Positions 18,155 through 26,700 of a DNA stretch of 26,700 nucleotides are shown piece after piece. The number at the start of each line of letters is the position of its first letter. Position 1 is the stretch's first letter. The position numbers and the translations under genes are program-made. Under the pieces are notes generated by a model. That model made no database searches and was not told the DNA's origin. It saw nothing but the letters and a program-made list of their open reading frames with translations. Source of the stretch: Thraustochytrium sp. TN22 (lineage: Eukaryota > Sar > Bigyra > Thraustochytrida > Thraustochytriidae); NCBI GenBank assembly GCA_013306675.1, contig JABLUY010000364.1:1-26700 (forward strand). The letters run 5' to 3'.

Positions 18155-18994
18155 ATGTGGTTGGCGTCGCGCGTGCGCAGGAGCCTCGGCAGGCTGAGCA
18201 GGCGCGGCAGCGGCAAGGGCGAGGCGTACGAGGCCGAGCAGCGGCGCATCGTCGACTACCGCAGCATCAGCCTGCGCGCTCTGCAGATGGTACTCAAGGG
18301 CGTCGCGGACGGCAGGCTCGCGGAGGACGTCGTGCTAGTCGTGGCGACGCGCGACCTCAGCGAAGGCGTTGAAAAAGGGGCCACGCTGCGGCTCGTGGCC
18401 GAGCTTGGCGACGACCGCGTCCAAGTGAGAGGCGCTTACGTGGGCGAAGATCTCAACGTATTGCTGGGCCAGGACGTGGTACTCAAGCCGCGCGAGGAGT
18501 GGTCCACCGAGGACATCGCCGAGCACGTGGTCATGCCTCGTGCGCTCCGAATGGACAACGACGAGGCCTTCTACCTGAACGCGGTCCCGCCCGCGGCCGT
18601 CGGCGAGCAGTTTCAGGGCACCTTCGTGAGCCAGGCGCGGCGCTGCCGCTTCGCAGACCTCGTCGGGGCGCTGGGGAAACACTTTGACGACCAGAACCCG
18701 CGGGAGGTCTTCGTGTGGCTCGACCTCTTCTGCGCCAACCAGCCGCTGCTGACCAGCAGGGACCGGCCTGCTCCCGAGACGGCGCGGCTGCGCGCGCGCA
18801 TCCTGACGGAGGGCCTCCACGAGGCCATCACGCGCTTCGATAGCGCGGTGATCTTCCTGGACCGCTGGGACGAACCCGCGCCGCTGCAGCGCGCATGGTG
18901 CGTGTGGGAGATGTACGGCGCCGTCCGCAGCGGCCGCCCCTTTCACGTCCTCTACGCACCCGGCCAGGAGGAGCGCTTCATCGAGACGCTCTAG
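18155..18994 (+). CDS. TIR-like domain protein, N-terminal half of a split TIR-TPR gene
   Basis: From the ATG at 18155 the frame gives 279 residues. A basic N-terminus (SRVRRSLGRLSRRGSGKG) leads into a poorly recognised segment to about residue 140. Then follows a TIR-like region: GTFVSQARRCRFADLVGAL, EVFVWLDLFCANQP, GLHEAITRFDSAVIFLDRWD and LQRAWCVWEMYGAVRSGRP. This pattern, with the basic-WC-x-WE motif, is seen in algal and protist proteins that join a TIR-like domain to TPRs. Family knowledge suggests a signalling or NAD-processing role, but no catalytic Glu can be assigned with confidence. The frame ends at TAG 18992-18994, exactly where the upstream relic has CAG. Homology continues past the stop (AILMARNMDMRNAQCWKAED), so the protein is truncated relative to its ancestor. 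It may be expressed as a stand-alone TIR-like protein or be dead. Confidence 0.6.
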   Translation: MWLASRVRRSLGRLSRRGSGKGEAYEAEQRRIVDYRSISLRALQMVLKGVADGRLAEDVVLVVATRDLSEGVEKGATLRLVAELGDDRVQVRGAYVGEDLNVLLGQDVVLKPREEWSTEDIAEHVVMPRALRMDNDEAFYLNAVPPAAVGEQFQGTFVSQARRCRFADLVGALGKHFDDQNPREVFVWLDLFCANQPLLTSRDRPAPETARLRARILTEGLHEAITRFDSAVIFLDRWDEPAPLQRAWCVWEMYGAVRSGRPFHVLYAPGQEERFIETL

Positions 18995-19014
18995 GAGGAC
19001 CCCGGCGAGATCGC

Positions 19015-19282
19015 CATCCTCATGGCACGCAACATGGACATGCGCAACGCGCAGTGCTGGAAGGCCGAAGACAAGGCCATGATCGACGCCGCCGTCAATG
19101 AGAAGCTCCCGAACGGATACACCACGCTGAACGCGGAGGTGCAGGGCCCATCCTCAGGGCCCGCAACATGGACATGCGCAACGCGCAGTGCTGGAAGGCC
19201 GAAGATAAGGCCACGATCGACGCCGCCGTGAACGACAAGCTTCCAGACGGATATACCACACTGAACGCGGAGGTGCAGGGCC
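19015..19282 (+). repeat. 134-bp tandem duplication inside the TIR-TPR locus
   Basis: Copy 1 starts at 19015 (CATCCTCATGGCACGCAACA) and copy 2 at 19149 (CATCCTCAGGGCCCGCAACA). They stay alignable through AQCWKAEDKA-IDAAVN-KLP and TTLNAEVQG. The offset of 134 is 2 modulo 3, so copy 2 and everything after it are shifted into another frame. The relic at 17271-17630 has only one copy of this segment, so duplication is the derived state. Confidence 0.9.
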
Positions 19283-20427
19283 GCCAGCGCGACTGGCTGA
19301 CCGGTATCGCGCGCGGCAAGGTCGACGAGACCCGGCGCCAAGGCGGCGACATGCTCCAGATGGGACGAGTGCTTGCGCAAGTCGGGTTCTTGGTGGGTGA
19401 GCAAGCCGACTACGAAGGCGCCTTGCAGTGCTATCGCGAGGCCATGGATATTTTCAAGGACAACCTCGGGCCGCGGCATCCTGAGGTGGGGACCACGCTC
19501 GTCGGCATGGGGAGCGTGTACTGGAACCAGGGCCGCTACGAGGAGGCGCTGCGGTGCTACGAGGAAAGCTTGTCGATTTGGCACGAAGCCCTCGGGCCGC
19601 GGCATCCTTCAGTGGCGACCACGCTCAACAACATGGGAGCCGTGTACCAGGCCCAGGGCCGCTACGAGGAGGCACTGCGGTGCTACGGGGAAAGTTTATC
19701 GGTTCGGCAAGAGGCCCTCGGGCCGCGGGATCCTGACGTGGCGCATTCGCTCAATAACATGGGTGCCGTGTATCAGGCCCAGGGCCGCTACGAAGAGGCG
19801 GTGCGGTGCTACAAGGAAGGTTTGTCGATTCGGCAAGAAGCCCTCGGGCCGCGGCATCCTAATGTGGCGCAATCGCTCAACAACATGGGTTCAGTGTACA
19901 AGGCCCAGGGCCGCTACGAAGAGGCGCTGCGGTGCCACGAGGAAAGTTTGTCGATCACGCAAGAAGCCCTCGGGCCGCGGCATCCTGACGTGGCGACCAC
20001 GCTCAACAACATGGGTATAGTGCACAAGGCCCAGGGCCGCTACGAGGAGGCGCTGCGGTGCTACGAGGAAAGTTTGTCGATCAAGCAAGAAGCCCTCGGG
20101 CCGCGGCATCCTGACGTGGCGACCTCGCTCAACAACATGGGTGCTGTGTACAAGACCCAGGGCCGCTACGAGGAGGCGCTGCGGTGCTACGAGGAAAGTT
20201 TGTCAATTTGGCAAGAAGCCTTCGGGCCGCGGCATCTTTTGGTGGCGACCTCGCTCAACAACATGGCCTGGGTGCACCGCGCACGTAAGGAGTGGAGCGC
20301 CGCGCTTGCCCTCTTTCAGCAGGCCGCGGCCATCCTGCTCGAGTTGCTGGGGCCCAATCATCCCAACACGCAAGACGCTCAGAGATCGATCCGCGTTTGC
20401 CGCGAGAACCTGAAGAAGTGCCGATGA
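19168..20427 (+). CDS. Kinesin-light-chain-type TPR protein, C-terminal half of a split TIR-TPR gene
   Basis: A 419-residue frame from the ATG at 19168. The linker MDMRNAQCWKAEDKA to GIARGKV is the part that follows the TIR-like domain in the family. Eight 42-residue TPRs of the kinesin light chain type follow. The first is diverged (QADYEGALQCYREAMDIF), the second to seventh are near copies (consensus NNMGAVYQAQGRYEEALRCY, ending ALGPRHPDVATSL), and the last is a diverged cap (WSAALALFQQAAAILLELLG) ending in a charged helix. Such TPRs form a superhelical protein-binding scaffold. The lack of a natural N-terminus, the in-frame relationship to the TIR-like half once the 134-bp duplication is discounted, and the upstream TAG show that this was the C-terminal part of a TIR-TPR protein. 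It could be translated alone only if transcription starts inside the locus. The TPR part itself is intact. Confidence 0.72.
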   Translation: MDMRNAQCWKAEDKATIDAAVNDKLPDGYTTLNAEVQGRQRDWLTGIARGKVDETRRQGGDMLQMGRVLAQVGFLVGEQADYEGALQCYREAMDIFKDNLGPRHPEVGTTLVGMGSVYWNQGRYEEALRCYEESLSIWHEALGPRHPSVATTLNNMGAVYQAQGRYEEALRCYGESLSVRQEALGPRDPDVAHSLNNMGAVYQAQGRYEEAVRCYKEGLSIRQEALGPRHPNVAQSLNNMGSVYKAQGRYEEALRCHEESLSITQEALGPRHPDVATTLNNMGIVHKAQGRYEEALRCYEESLSIKQEALGPRHPDVATSLNNMGAVYKTQGRYEEALRCYEESLSIWQEAFGPRHLLVATSLNNMAWVHRARKEWSAALALFQQAAAILLELLGPNHPNTQDAQRSIRVCRENLKKCR

Positions 20428-20600
20428 ATCAGATTCTTCTCAAACGCACCGCACGGATGCTCGCTTGCCGCCCGGTGAGTTTGTTGGAAGCTGGCTTGGC
20501 CGCCGGGTTGGTCCCGCTCGCCACCGCCGCGCCCAAAGGCTTGGTCGCTTGTGAGACGGCGCGAGGCGCGTCCGCCTCAGCAAGGCGCGCCGGAGAGTGG

Positions 20601-20987
20601 CGTGTATACCTCACGGCCGCTGCGAGGAGGCGCTGCGGTGCTACGAGGACAGCTTGTTGATTTATCAAGAAGCCCTCGGGCCGCGGCATCCTGACGTGGC
20701 GAACTCGCTCAACAACATGGGTGAAGTGTATAGAGCCCAAGACCGCGACGAAGAGGCGCTGCGGTGCTTCGAGGAATGTTTGTCGATTCAGCAAGATGCC
20801 CTCGGTCCGCGGCATCCTATTGTTGCGGCCCCACTCAAGAATGATGGGGTGGCGCACCGTTGCGCAGAGCCATCTCCTACATGCCGAGAGCATCTTTCTC
20901 GAGTCGTTGGGGCCCTCACATCCCAGCACGCAGGCCGTGCAAGACTCAATTCGCATTTGCCGCGAGAGAGTGCAAAACAGCCGATGA
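20601..20987 (+). pseudogene. Frameshifted TPR fragment, downstream paralogue
   Basis: Homology to the upstream TPR gene starts abruptly inside a repeat (GTGTATACC, GGCCGCTGCGAGGAGGCG). It covers two TPR units (CEEALRCYEDSLLIYQEALG; EEALRCFEECLSIQQDALG) and the terminal cap. A small indel near 20835-20845 (LKNDG where LNNMA is expected) moves the cap into another frame, where HLLHAESIFLESLGPSHPST and IRICRERVQNSR end at TGA 20985-20987. The parent gene ends in the same way (CR then TGA). No TIR-like part and no credible start are present, so this is a decayed fragment. Confidence 0.8.
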
Positions 20988-21587
20988 AGGAAACAGTCTA
21001 GCCTTAGTCTTCATTGTTTGACAGTGGGTTCATCCGGCTGGCTGCCGTGTTTTCACTGTCAGCAATCGCACTTTCAGCCAGCGGATCGCTGGTCGCCTTC
21101 CGCTAGAGCTACGCATTCGCTCATGAGATTGGCTTTTTTCGCACGGCGAGTGTGCGCGCTCTGCGCCTTGTTTGGACGCGCTGGCTGGAGCGTGTCCCAA
21201 GCTCAATGCTGCGGCGAGCACGCTGGTCAGGTCACATTGAACTCTGCCGACTGCCAGACTGCCATGCTGCCCCTCACGAGCTCGAACGCCTCCGGTCAAG
21301 CCGCGACGACAGCTGCCCGTCTTCGTTTCACTTGTGCAAAGCGTTCGGCTGGGTCGGCGGTGGCCTGCACCTCGGGAGGACGCGCGCGCAGCTTGCAGAT
21401 GGGCCGGCCGTCTGGGTCTCATTGGTTCGGTAGGATCACCGCGCCGCCGCGCGATAGATCCATGGTCCATGGTCTTTTCAGACTTAAGCGTCGCACAGCA
21501 ATCCCATCGCACGGGGTTTGTGCCAGACCGTGATTTGAGAACAACTGGCCACGCTTGCCGACAGCGACGCCAACGAGAGCTGCCGCG
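20988..21587. other. Intergenic spacer downstream of the esterase gene
   Basis: No gene is supported. Frames on both strands are short, overlapping and without domains. A small tandem CCATGGT appears near 21460-21472. The 3' UTR of the minus-strand esterase should lie in its right part. Confidence 0.45.
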
Positions 21588-23063
<1,476 letters not shown>

Positions 23064-24784
23064 GGCGCCGCAGACGCCGGGGCCGCGCGCGCGCACAGGT
23101 CGGGCGGGCCTCGGCTCGTACACCCCGCCGCCGCGCCCGCTCGCGCCGGCCTGCCAGCCTCGCGGCCGCGACCTCGGTCTGTCTTCGCGAGGCCGAGCTC
23201 CGCGGCGTCGCGCAGGCCTATTTCAAGTTCTTCCGGCCGCGGCAAGTCTGCAGCGCTGCACGTCAGAACGTACAGCAAGCTGGCGCGCACGCTCAGCTCC
23301 AGCGGCCTGCCCGTGGCCGCCGGCAGCGGCCTGCCAGCGGCAGCGGCCTGCCTGCCAGCGGCGCGCTTGAAGCGAGCAGCCTGCGGTGCGCGACGAGCGA
23401 GTAGTTTGCAGGCTGTGAGCAGCGACCCGCATCATCTGAAGCGCCTGCGGCTTGCGAGCTTGCCATCCTTCGAGGACTCGGAGGAGTCGAGCCGCTCGTT
23501 CTTTACAGTTAGTTCGTTGATGTGAGAGGTGGCGTCTTGCAGCGACCAAGCAGCAAGAGCGAGGAGCGAGGAGCGAGAGCGGCCACAGTGACCTGCCTCG
23601 TTCTGCTCCTAACTTACTGGCGCTCCTCTGCCTCGAGGCAGCAATCTCCTCAAGCCTCGCTGCCGGAGCCCTGCCCTCCACTCCCCTCAGCCTCACACAG
23701 CATCGCTTTGATCCACGCAGCAGCTTGCGGTGCCGTCGCAGCTCTCCACACATGTCCTCCCTTTCCCGCCCAACCCTCGCAAACCCGAGCCCAGAGAACA
23801 GGATCGAAACCCGCGTGCATTCGCGCTGCGCGGGCTTGGCTGCCGGTGGGCACTGCAGTGCCGGCGGCGGCGCCCGCGCGCCGCGACTGGATTTGACTCT
23901 CGATTTTCATTTCATTCCCTCACGGTCAGGCCGCGCGCGCCCAACCACCACTTGCCCGCCCTTTCGGCCGCAAAAGCAGCGTCAACAACGGCCGAAGAAA
24001 GCGGCCCAAGCCGGGATAGGCCGCCCGGCCGCGGCGTGGTGCGCGCGCCGCGCAAGTGGGCGTCGGCAAGTGGCGCGCGCGTTTGCGCGACTTGCGCGCG
24101 CGGAGCGCCACTTGCGGAGCGCCACTTGCGGCGCGCCTCGCTTTTGGTGGTCGCCGCCGCGCCCGTTCAAACAAACGCGAACGGCGCAGGTACGTCGCGG
24201 CGGCCCTCGGCGGCCCCTGGCGGCGGCGGCGGCGGCGGGCGCGCGCCGCGCGCCGCGCCGCCCGCCCCGCCGCGCTCCCCTCCCCCGCGCGCGGGCGCGC
24301 GCGCCGCGCCGCGCCGGCGATGGGGGATGGCATCGCAGCCATGGCCGGCATGGCGAGTCTTGGCGCGGCCGCGCCCGCGGCGCGCGCGGCGCGCCGCTCG
24401 CGCCGCGGCGGCGCGGCGCCGCGCGCCGCGGAGAGCCGAGCGGAGCCGAGCCGAGCGAGCCGAGCCGCGCGCGCCGGCCCGCCCCCGCGCGGCGCAGCGC
24501 GGCGCGGCGAGCGGCGGGCCGGCGGCCGGCGGCGGGCGCGCGCCACGGACTGGTCCAGACAGCGAGCTAGTAGCTAGCTTGCTAGCTAGCTATCTTACGT
24601 GCGAGGGGCTTGGTTGCGGCCGCGCAGCTCGCCTCCTCCGGGAGCGCCTCGGCGCTGGGCCGGGCGTCGCGCGCGCGCAGGAGGAGGACGAAGACTGACC
24701 GAGAGACGCGGCGCGAAAACGCAGGAGGCGAAGGAGCGAGAGGCGAGAGGAGAGGCGAGGCGAGGCGAGGAGCAAGCAAGGAAG
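23064..24784. promoter_or_regulatory. Divergent promoter region between the esterase and zinc-knuckle genes
   Basis: About 1.7 kb with no supported gene. The middle (about 23400-23900) is less GC-rich. The right half (24000-24550) is extremely GC-rich and CpG-dense, followed by CTAG-type iterations (24568-24592) and a purine-rich leader (GGCGAGGCGAGGCGAGGAGC) before the ATG at 24785. Five CCACTTGC/GCAAGTGG octamers occur between 23948 and 24129. Long frames across the GC-rich part are low-complexity Arg/Ala/Pro and were not accepted as genes. Confidence 0.45.
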
Positions 24785-25440
24785 ATGGGCGACCGCTCGT
24801 GCTTCAACTGCGGCCAGCCCGGCCACCTTGCCCGGTACGTGGAAAGAGGCGGCGCGGCGGAGGCGGGAGCGGCGAGGGACGAACTAACAAAGGGCGTGCG
24901 ATTGTGTGGGATGTGCGCAGCAACTGCCCCGAGGCCGGCACCAACTCCGGCGGCCAGGGCGGCATGGGCGGCGGCCAGCAGCGCGGGCGCTCGTGCTACG
25001 CGTGCGGCCAGGAGGGCCACCTCGCGCGCTTCTGCCCGACGAACCCGTCGCAGGGCGGCCAGGGCGGCGGCGCTCGCCCCCCCATGACGTGCTACTCGTG
25101 CGGCGAGCCGGGCCACCGCGCTCGTGACTGCCCCTCGGGCGGCGACCAGGGCGGCGACTACCAGGGCGGCTACCAGGGCGGCGCCGGCGGCGATATGGGC
25201 TACGGCCGGCGCGCGGGCGGCGGCGGCGGCGGCAGCCGGCCCAAGTGCTACAACTGCGGCGAGCTCGGCCACCTGTCCCGCGAGTGCCCGCAGCGCGACG
25301 CTGGCCCCCGCTGCTACCGCTGCCAGCAGTTCGGCCACCTCAGCAGCGCCTGCACCGCTGAGGTTGCGGACGAGGGCGACGCCGGCGCCAACATGGACTA
25401 CTCCGCCGAGCCGGTCTCCCAGGAGGAGTCTGCCCAGTAA
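24785..25440 (+). CDS. CNBP/GIS2-like protein with five CCHC zinc knuckles
   Basis: Two exons, 24785-24834 and 24921-25440, encode 189 residues. Five CX2CX4HX4C knuckles are visible: CFNCGQPGHLARNC, CYACGQEGHLARFC, CYSCGEPGHRARDC, CYNCGELGHLSREC and CYRCQQFGHLSSAC. Gly/Gln-rich linkers separate them, the longest being QGGDYQGGYQGGAGGDMGYG with a following Gly run between knuckles 3 and 4. The tail is acidic (EVADEGDAGANMDYS). Proteins of this size and layout (CNBP in animals, Gis2 in yeast, Byr3 in fission yeast) bind single-stranded nucleic acid and mRNA and affect translation; a similar role here follows from the family. The start has context GGAAGATGGGC. The first knuckle is formed only after splicing, because the intron lies just before its last Asn-Cys. 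Confidence 0.93.
24835..24920 (+). other. Spliceosomal intron in the zinc-knuckle gene
   Basis: An 86-bp phase-2 intron with donor GTACGT and acceptor GCGCAG. Splicing joins GHLAR to NCPEAG and completes the first CCHC knuckle. The donor hexamer is identical to that of the RBR intron. Confidence 0.92.
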
Positions 25441-25983
25441 GCGCCCCTCAATCTCTCCCTCAACCACCAACTCAGGTAGGTTTCCCCCCCCACCTGCAAT
25501 AGCATTCAGCCCCTTTTGGCGCGAGTGAGTACGGCGACTCTCTGGGTCACCGCGCACACCAAGCGTCACCCCCAGCGCGGCCATTCTCTCTCTCTCCCTT
25601 TTTCTTTATTGGGGAGGGAGGGCGGGCCGTGTTTTGACGACGAACGACGACGTGGCGACGGACCGATGGAGGAAGGATGGTGAGACGGACACCAAGAACG
25701 CAGCAAGCAAGCGAGCAAGTCATTCAAGAAAGAGTCTTTTCTGGTTTCTCATGATTTTCGATCCAAAATCGCCCGGCAAAGCCCTGGCGCATATACCTCT
25801 CTACCTGCTAGGCCTCTGGCTGTTCTGGCTGGTAGCCAAGTAGGCGGACCGCTTTGGCTGCGCCCGCGATGGCGCCCCGACGCGCGCGCGAGCGCTATCG
25901 CTTGGCACGGCGCTCGAGGGCTGCGAGTACTAGGATGTCGATGGGTTGCTGTGGAGTGCCGGGCGCTTTGTGAGTGCATTTTG
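25441..25983. other. Downstream region of the zinc-knuckle gene
   Basis: Probable 3' UTR and intergenic sequence with a C-rich run (25484-25492) and CT-rich tract (about 25587-25612). A short hydrophobic ATG frame at 25751-25843 (IPLYLLGLWLFWLV) is too short to accept. No other gene is supported. Confidence 0.4.
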
Positions 25984-26369
25984 ATGCTGCAGGGCGCCGA
26001 GGACAACAAGAATCGCCGCGCAAAGGTCGAGGAGGCGGCCAAGACGTACGTAAAAACATGCATCGAAAAAAAGACCCTTCTCTTGAACATGAACGTGCCT
26101 TCCATGGCTCCAAAGAAGAAGGTAAACTCTCTGCAGGACGCTGTGGATCGGGAGGAAAGGATCCGCTGTTGCCTCCAGGGCAAGCGCGAGCGTCATCTGA
26201 GGCCAGGGGAGAGAGATGCGCTCATCTGAGGCCAGGGGAGAGAGATGCGCTCGCCTCGGACGTGGACCGGCACACCTTAGCGTCCCTCGACTACCAGATC
26301 CGCACGTCGGAGGAGCGCGCCGCAGATATCTGGAGCAAGCACTCGAAGATGCGGCTTGTGCCTTTCTGA
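25984..26369 (+). pseudogene. Possible decayed or misassembled ORF with 29-bp frameshifting duplication
   Basis: From the ATG at 25984 the frame encodes a charged, helical, Lys/Glu-rich sequence (GAEDNKNRRAKVEEAAKTYV; LQDAVDREERIRCC; RERHLRPGERDAL) and stops at 26227-26229. The 29-bp segment at 26193-26221 is repeated at 26222-26250. Reading from the second copy in its own frame, HLRPGERDALASDVDRHTLA and YQIRTSEERAADIWSKHSK continue to a stop at 26367-26369. The frame therefore looks continuous in a single-copy ancestor. No family is recognised. A spliced alternative (GTACGT at 26046, CTGCAG ending 26136, 91 bp) matches the size of the other introns but joins less protein-like frames. Confidence 0.35.
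26193..26250. repeat. 29-bp perfect tandem duplication
   Basis: The segment TCATCTGAGGCCAGGGGAGA plus nine more bases (26193-26221) is repeated exactly and immediately at 26222-26250. Because 29 is not a multiple of three, it shifts any frame crossing it. Confidence 0.95.
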
Positions 26370-26700
26370 CACAGTCGGATGCCCGCGACTACTTCAGGGA
26401 GGGGTCCGGGATCTCTGCGAGCCAGCCGGTGCTCGGAGTTCGTGGTCGCGAGCGAACTCTCAACGATGCTGGGGAGGCTCCGCTTCTCGACGCAGTCCTC
26501 TTCGCCCAGGCCCTGAATCAGCATCCAGATGAGCGCTGAGTGCCGCGCCGTTGCGTTCGCCTCCGCAAGCACCACACTTCACCTTGACACTTTCGCTCTT
26601 GCCTCCGACGCGACGGCGGCGCTAGCGTGGTCGAAATTCCACGCAGCTTCTTGCGGTCGCACTCCGGCAAGTAGCCGGGCACGCGGGTCGCAAAGCACTC
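26370..26700. other. Right end of window, no supportable gene
   Basis: An overlapping plus frame (to 26539) and a minus frame (26291-26575) are open, but neither has a recognisable domain and they cover the same bases. A gene entering from the right cannot be excluded. Confidence 0.3.

Noticed and set aside
19139-19158. Possible 20-bp intron (GTGCAGG to CCTCAG) joining the two copies of the TIR-TPR duplication
   Set aside because: Far shorter than the 86-97 bp introns here, leaves the duplicated segment in the message, and does not remove the upstream TAG.
24056-24577. Frames of 170-320 residues upstream of the zinc-knuckle gene
   Set aside because: CpG-dense low-complexity translations without domains in a divergent promoter region.
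25751-25843. 30-residue hydrophobic ORF resembling a membrane segment
   Set aside because: Too short, in the probable 3' UTR of the zinc-knuckle gene, with no supporting start context or homology that can be seen.

Overview
The window is GC-rich nuclear DNA from a eukaryotic microbe. The evidence is long single-exon genes, two short spliceosomal introns (97 and 86 bp, both starting GTACGT and ending GCAG), Kozak-like start contexts (AAGATGG, GCCATGG) and exclusively eukaryotic families: a DENND4-type DENN protein, an FCP1-type CTD phosphatase, an Ariadne RBR protein and a CNBP/GIS2-type zinc-knuckle protein. Very low intron density, high GC and a TIR-like plus kinesin-light-chain-type TPR family suggest a stramenopile such as a thraustochytrid. 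That placement is inference; a pelagophyte or another GC-rich protist is not excluded.

Layout: a DENND4-like Rab regulator (175-4746, +); about 3.4 kb of noncoding DNA ending in an extremely GC-rich leader; a probable mitochondrial four-CBS-domain protein (8156-9244, +); a repeat-rich spacer with a 38-bp tandem repeat; an FCP1-like phosphatase (10275-12407, -) head to head with a two-exon Ariadne-like RBR gene (13562-15467, +); a second repeat-rich spacer with (GA)16 and a 26-bp tandem repeat; a small coiled-coil gene (16195-16749, -); a cluster of TIR-like/TPR sequences (17271-20987, +) made of one truncated relic, one gene split by a stop and a 134-bp tandem duplication, and one frameshifted TPR fragment; a DUF676-type serine esterase with an uninterrupted (CAG)33 tract (21588-23063, -); a GC-rich divergent promoter region; a two-exon five-zinc-knuckle gene (24785-25440, +); and a possible decayed ORF with a 29-bp tandem duplication near the right end.

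Most genes are unrelated housekeeping or regulatory genes (membrane traffic, Pol II recycling, ubiquitin transfer, RNA binding, lipid ester hydrolysis) and do not form a pathway. The unusual parts are the TIR-like/TPR cluster, which looks like a duplicating and decaying NLR-like family caught mid-process, and the RBR protein, whose RING1 has lost three expected zinc ligands while IBR and catalytic RING2 are intact. Many long open frames on both strands are GC-driven shadows and are not listed.
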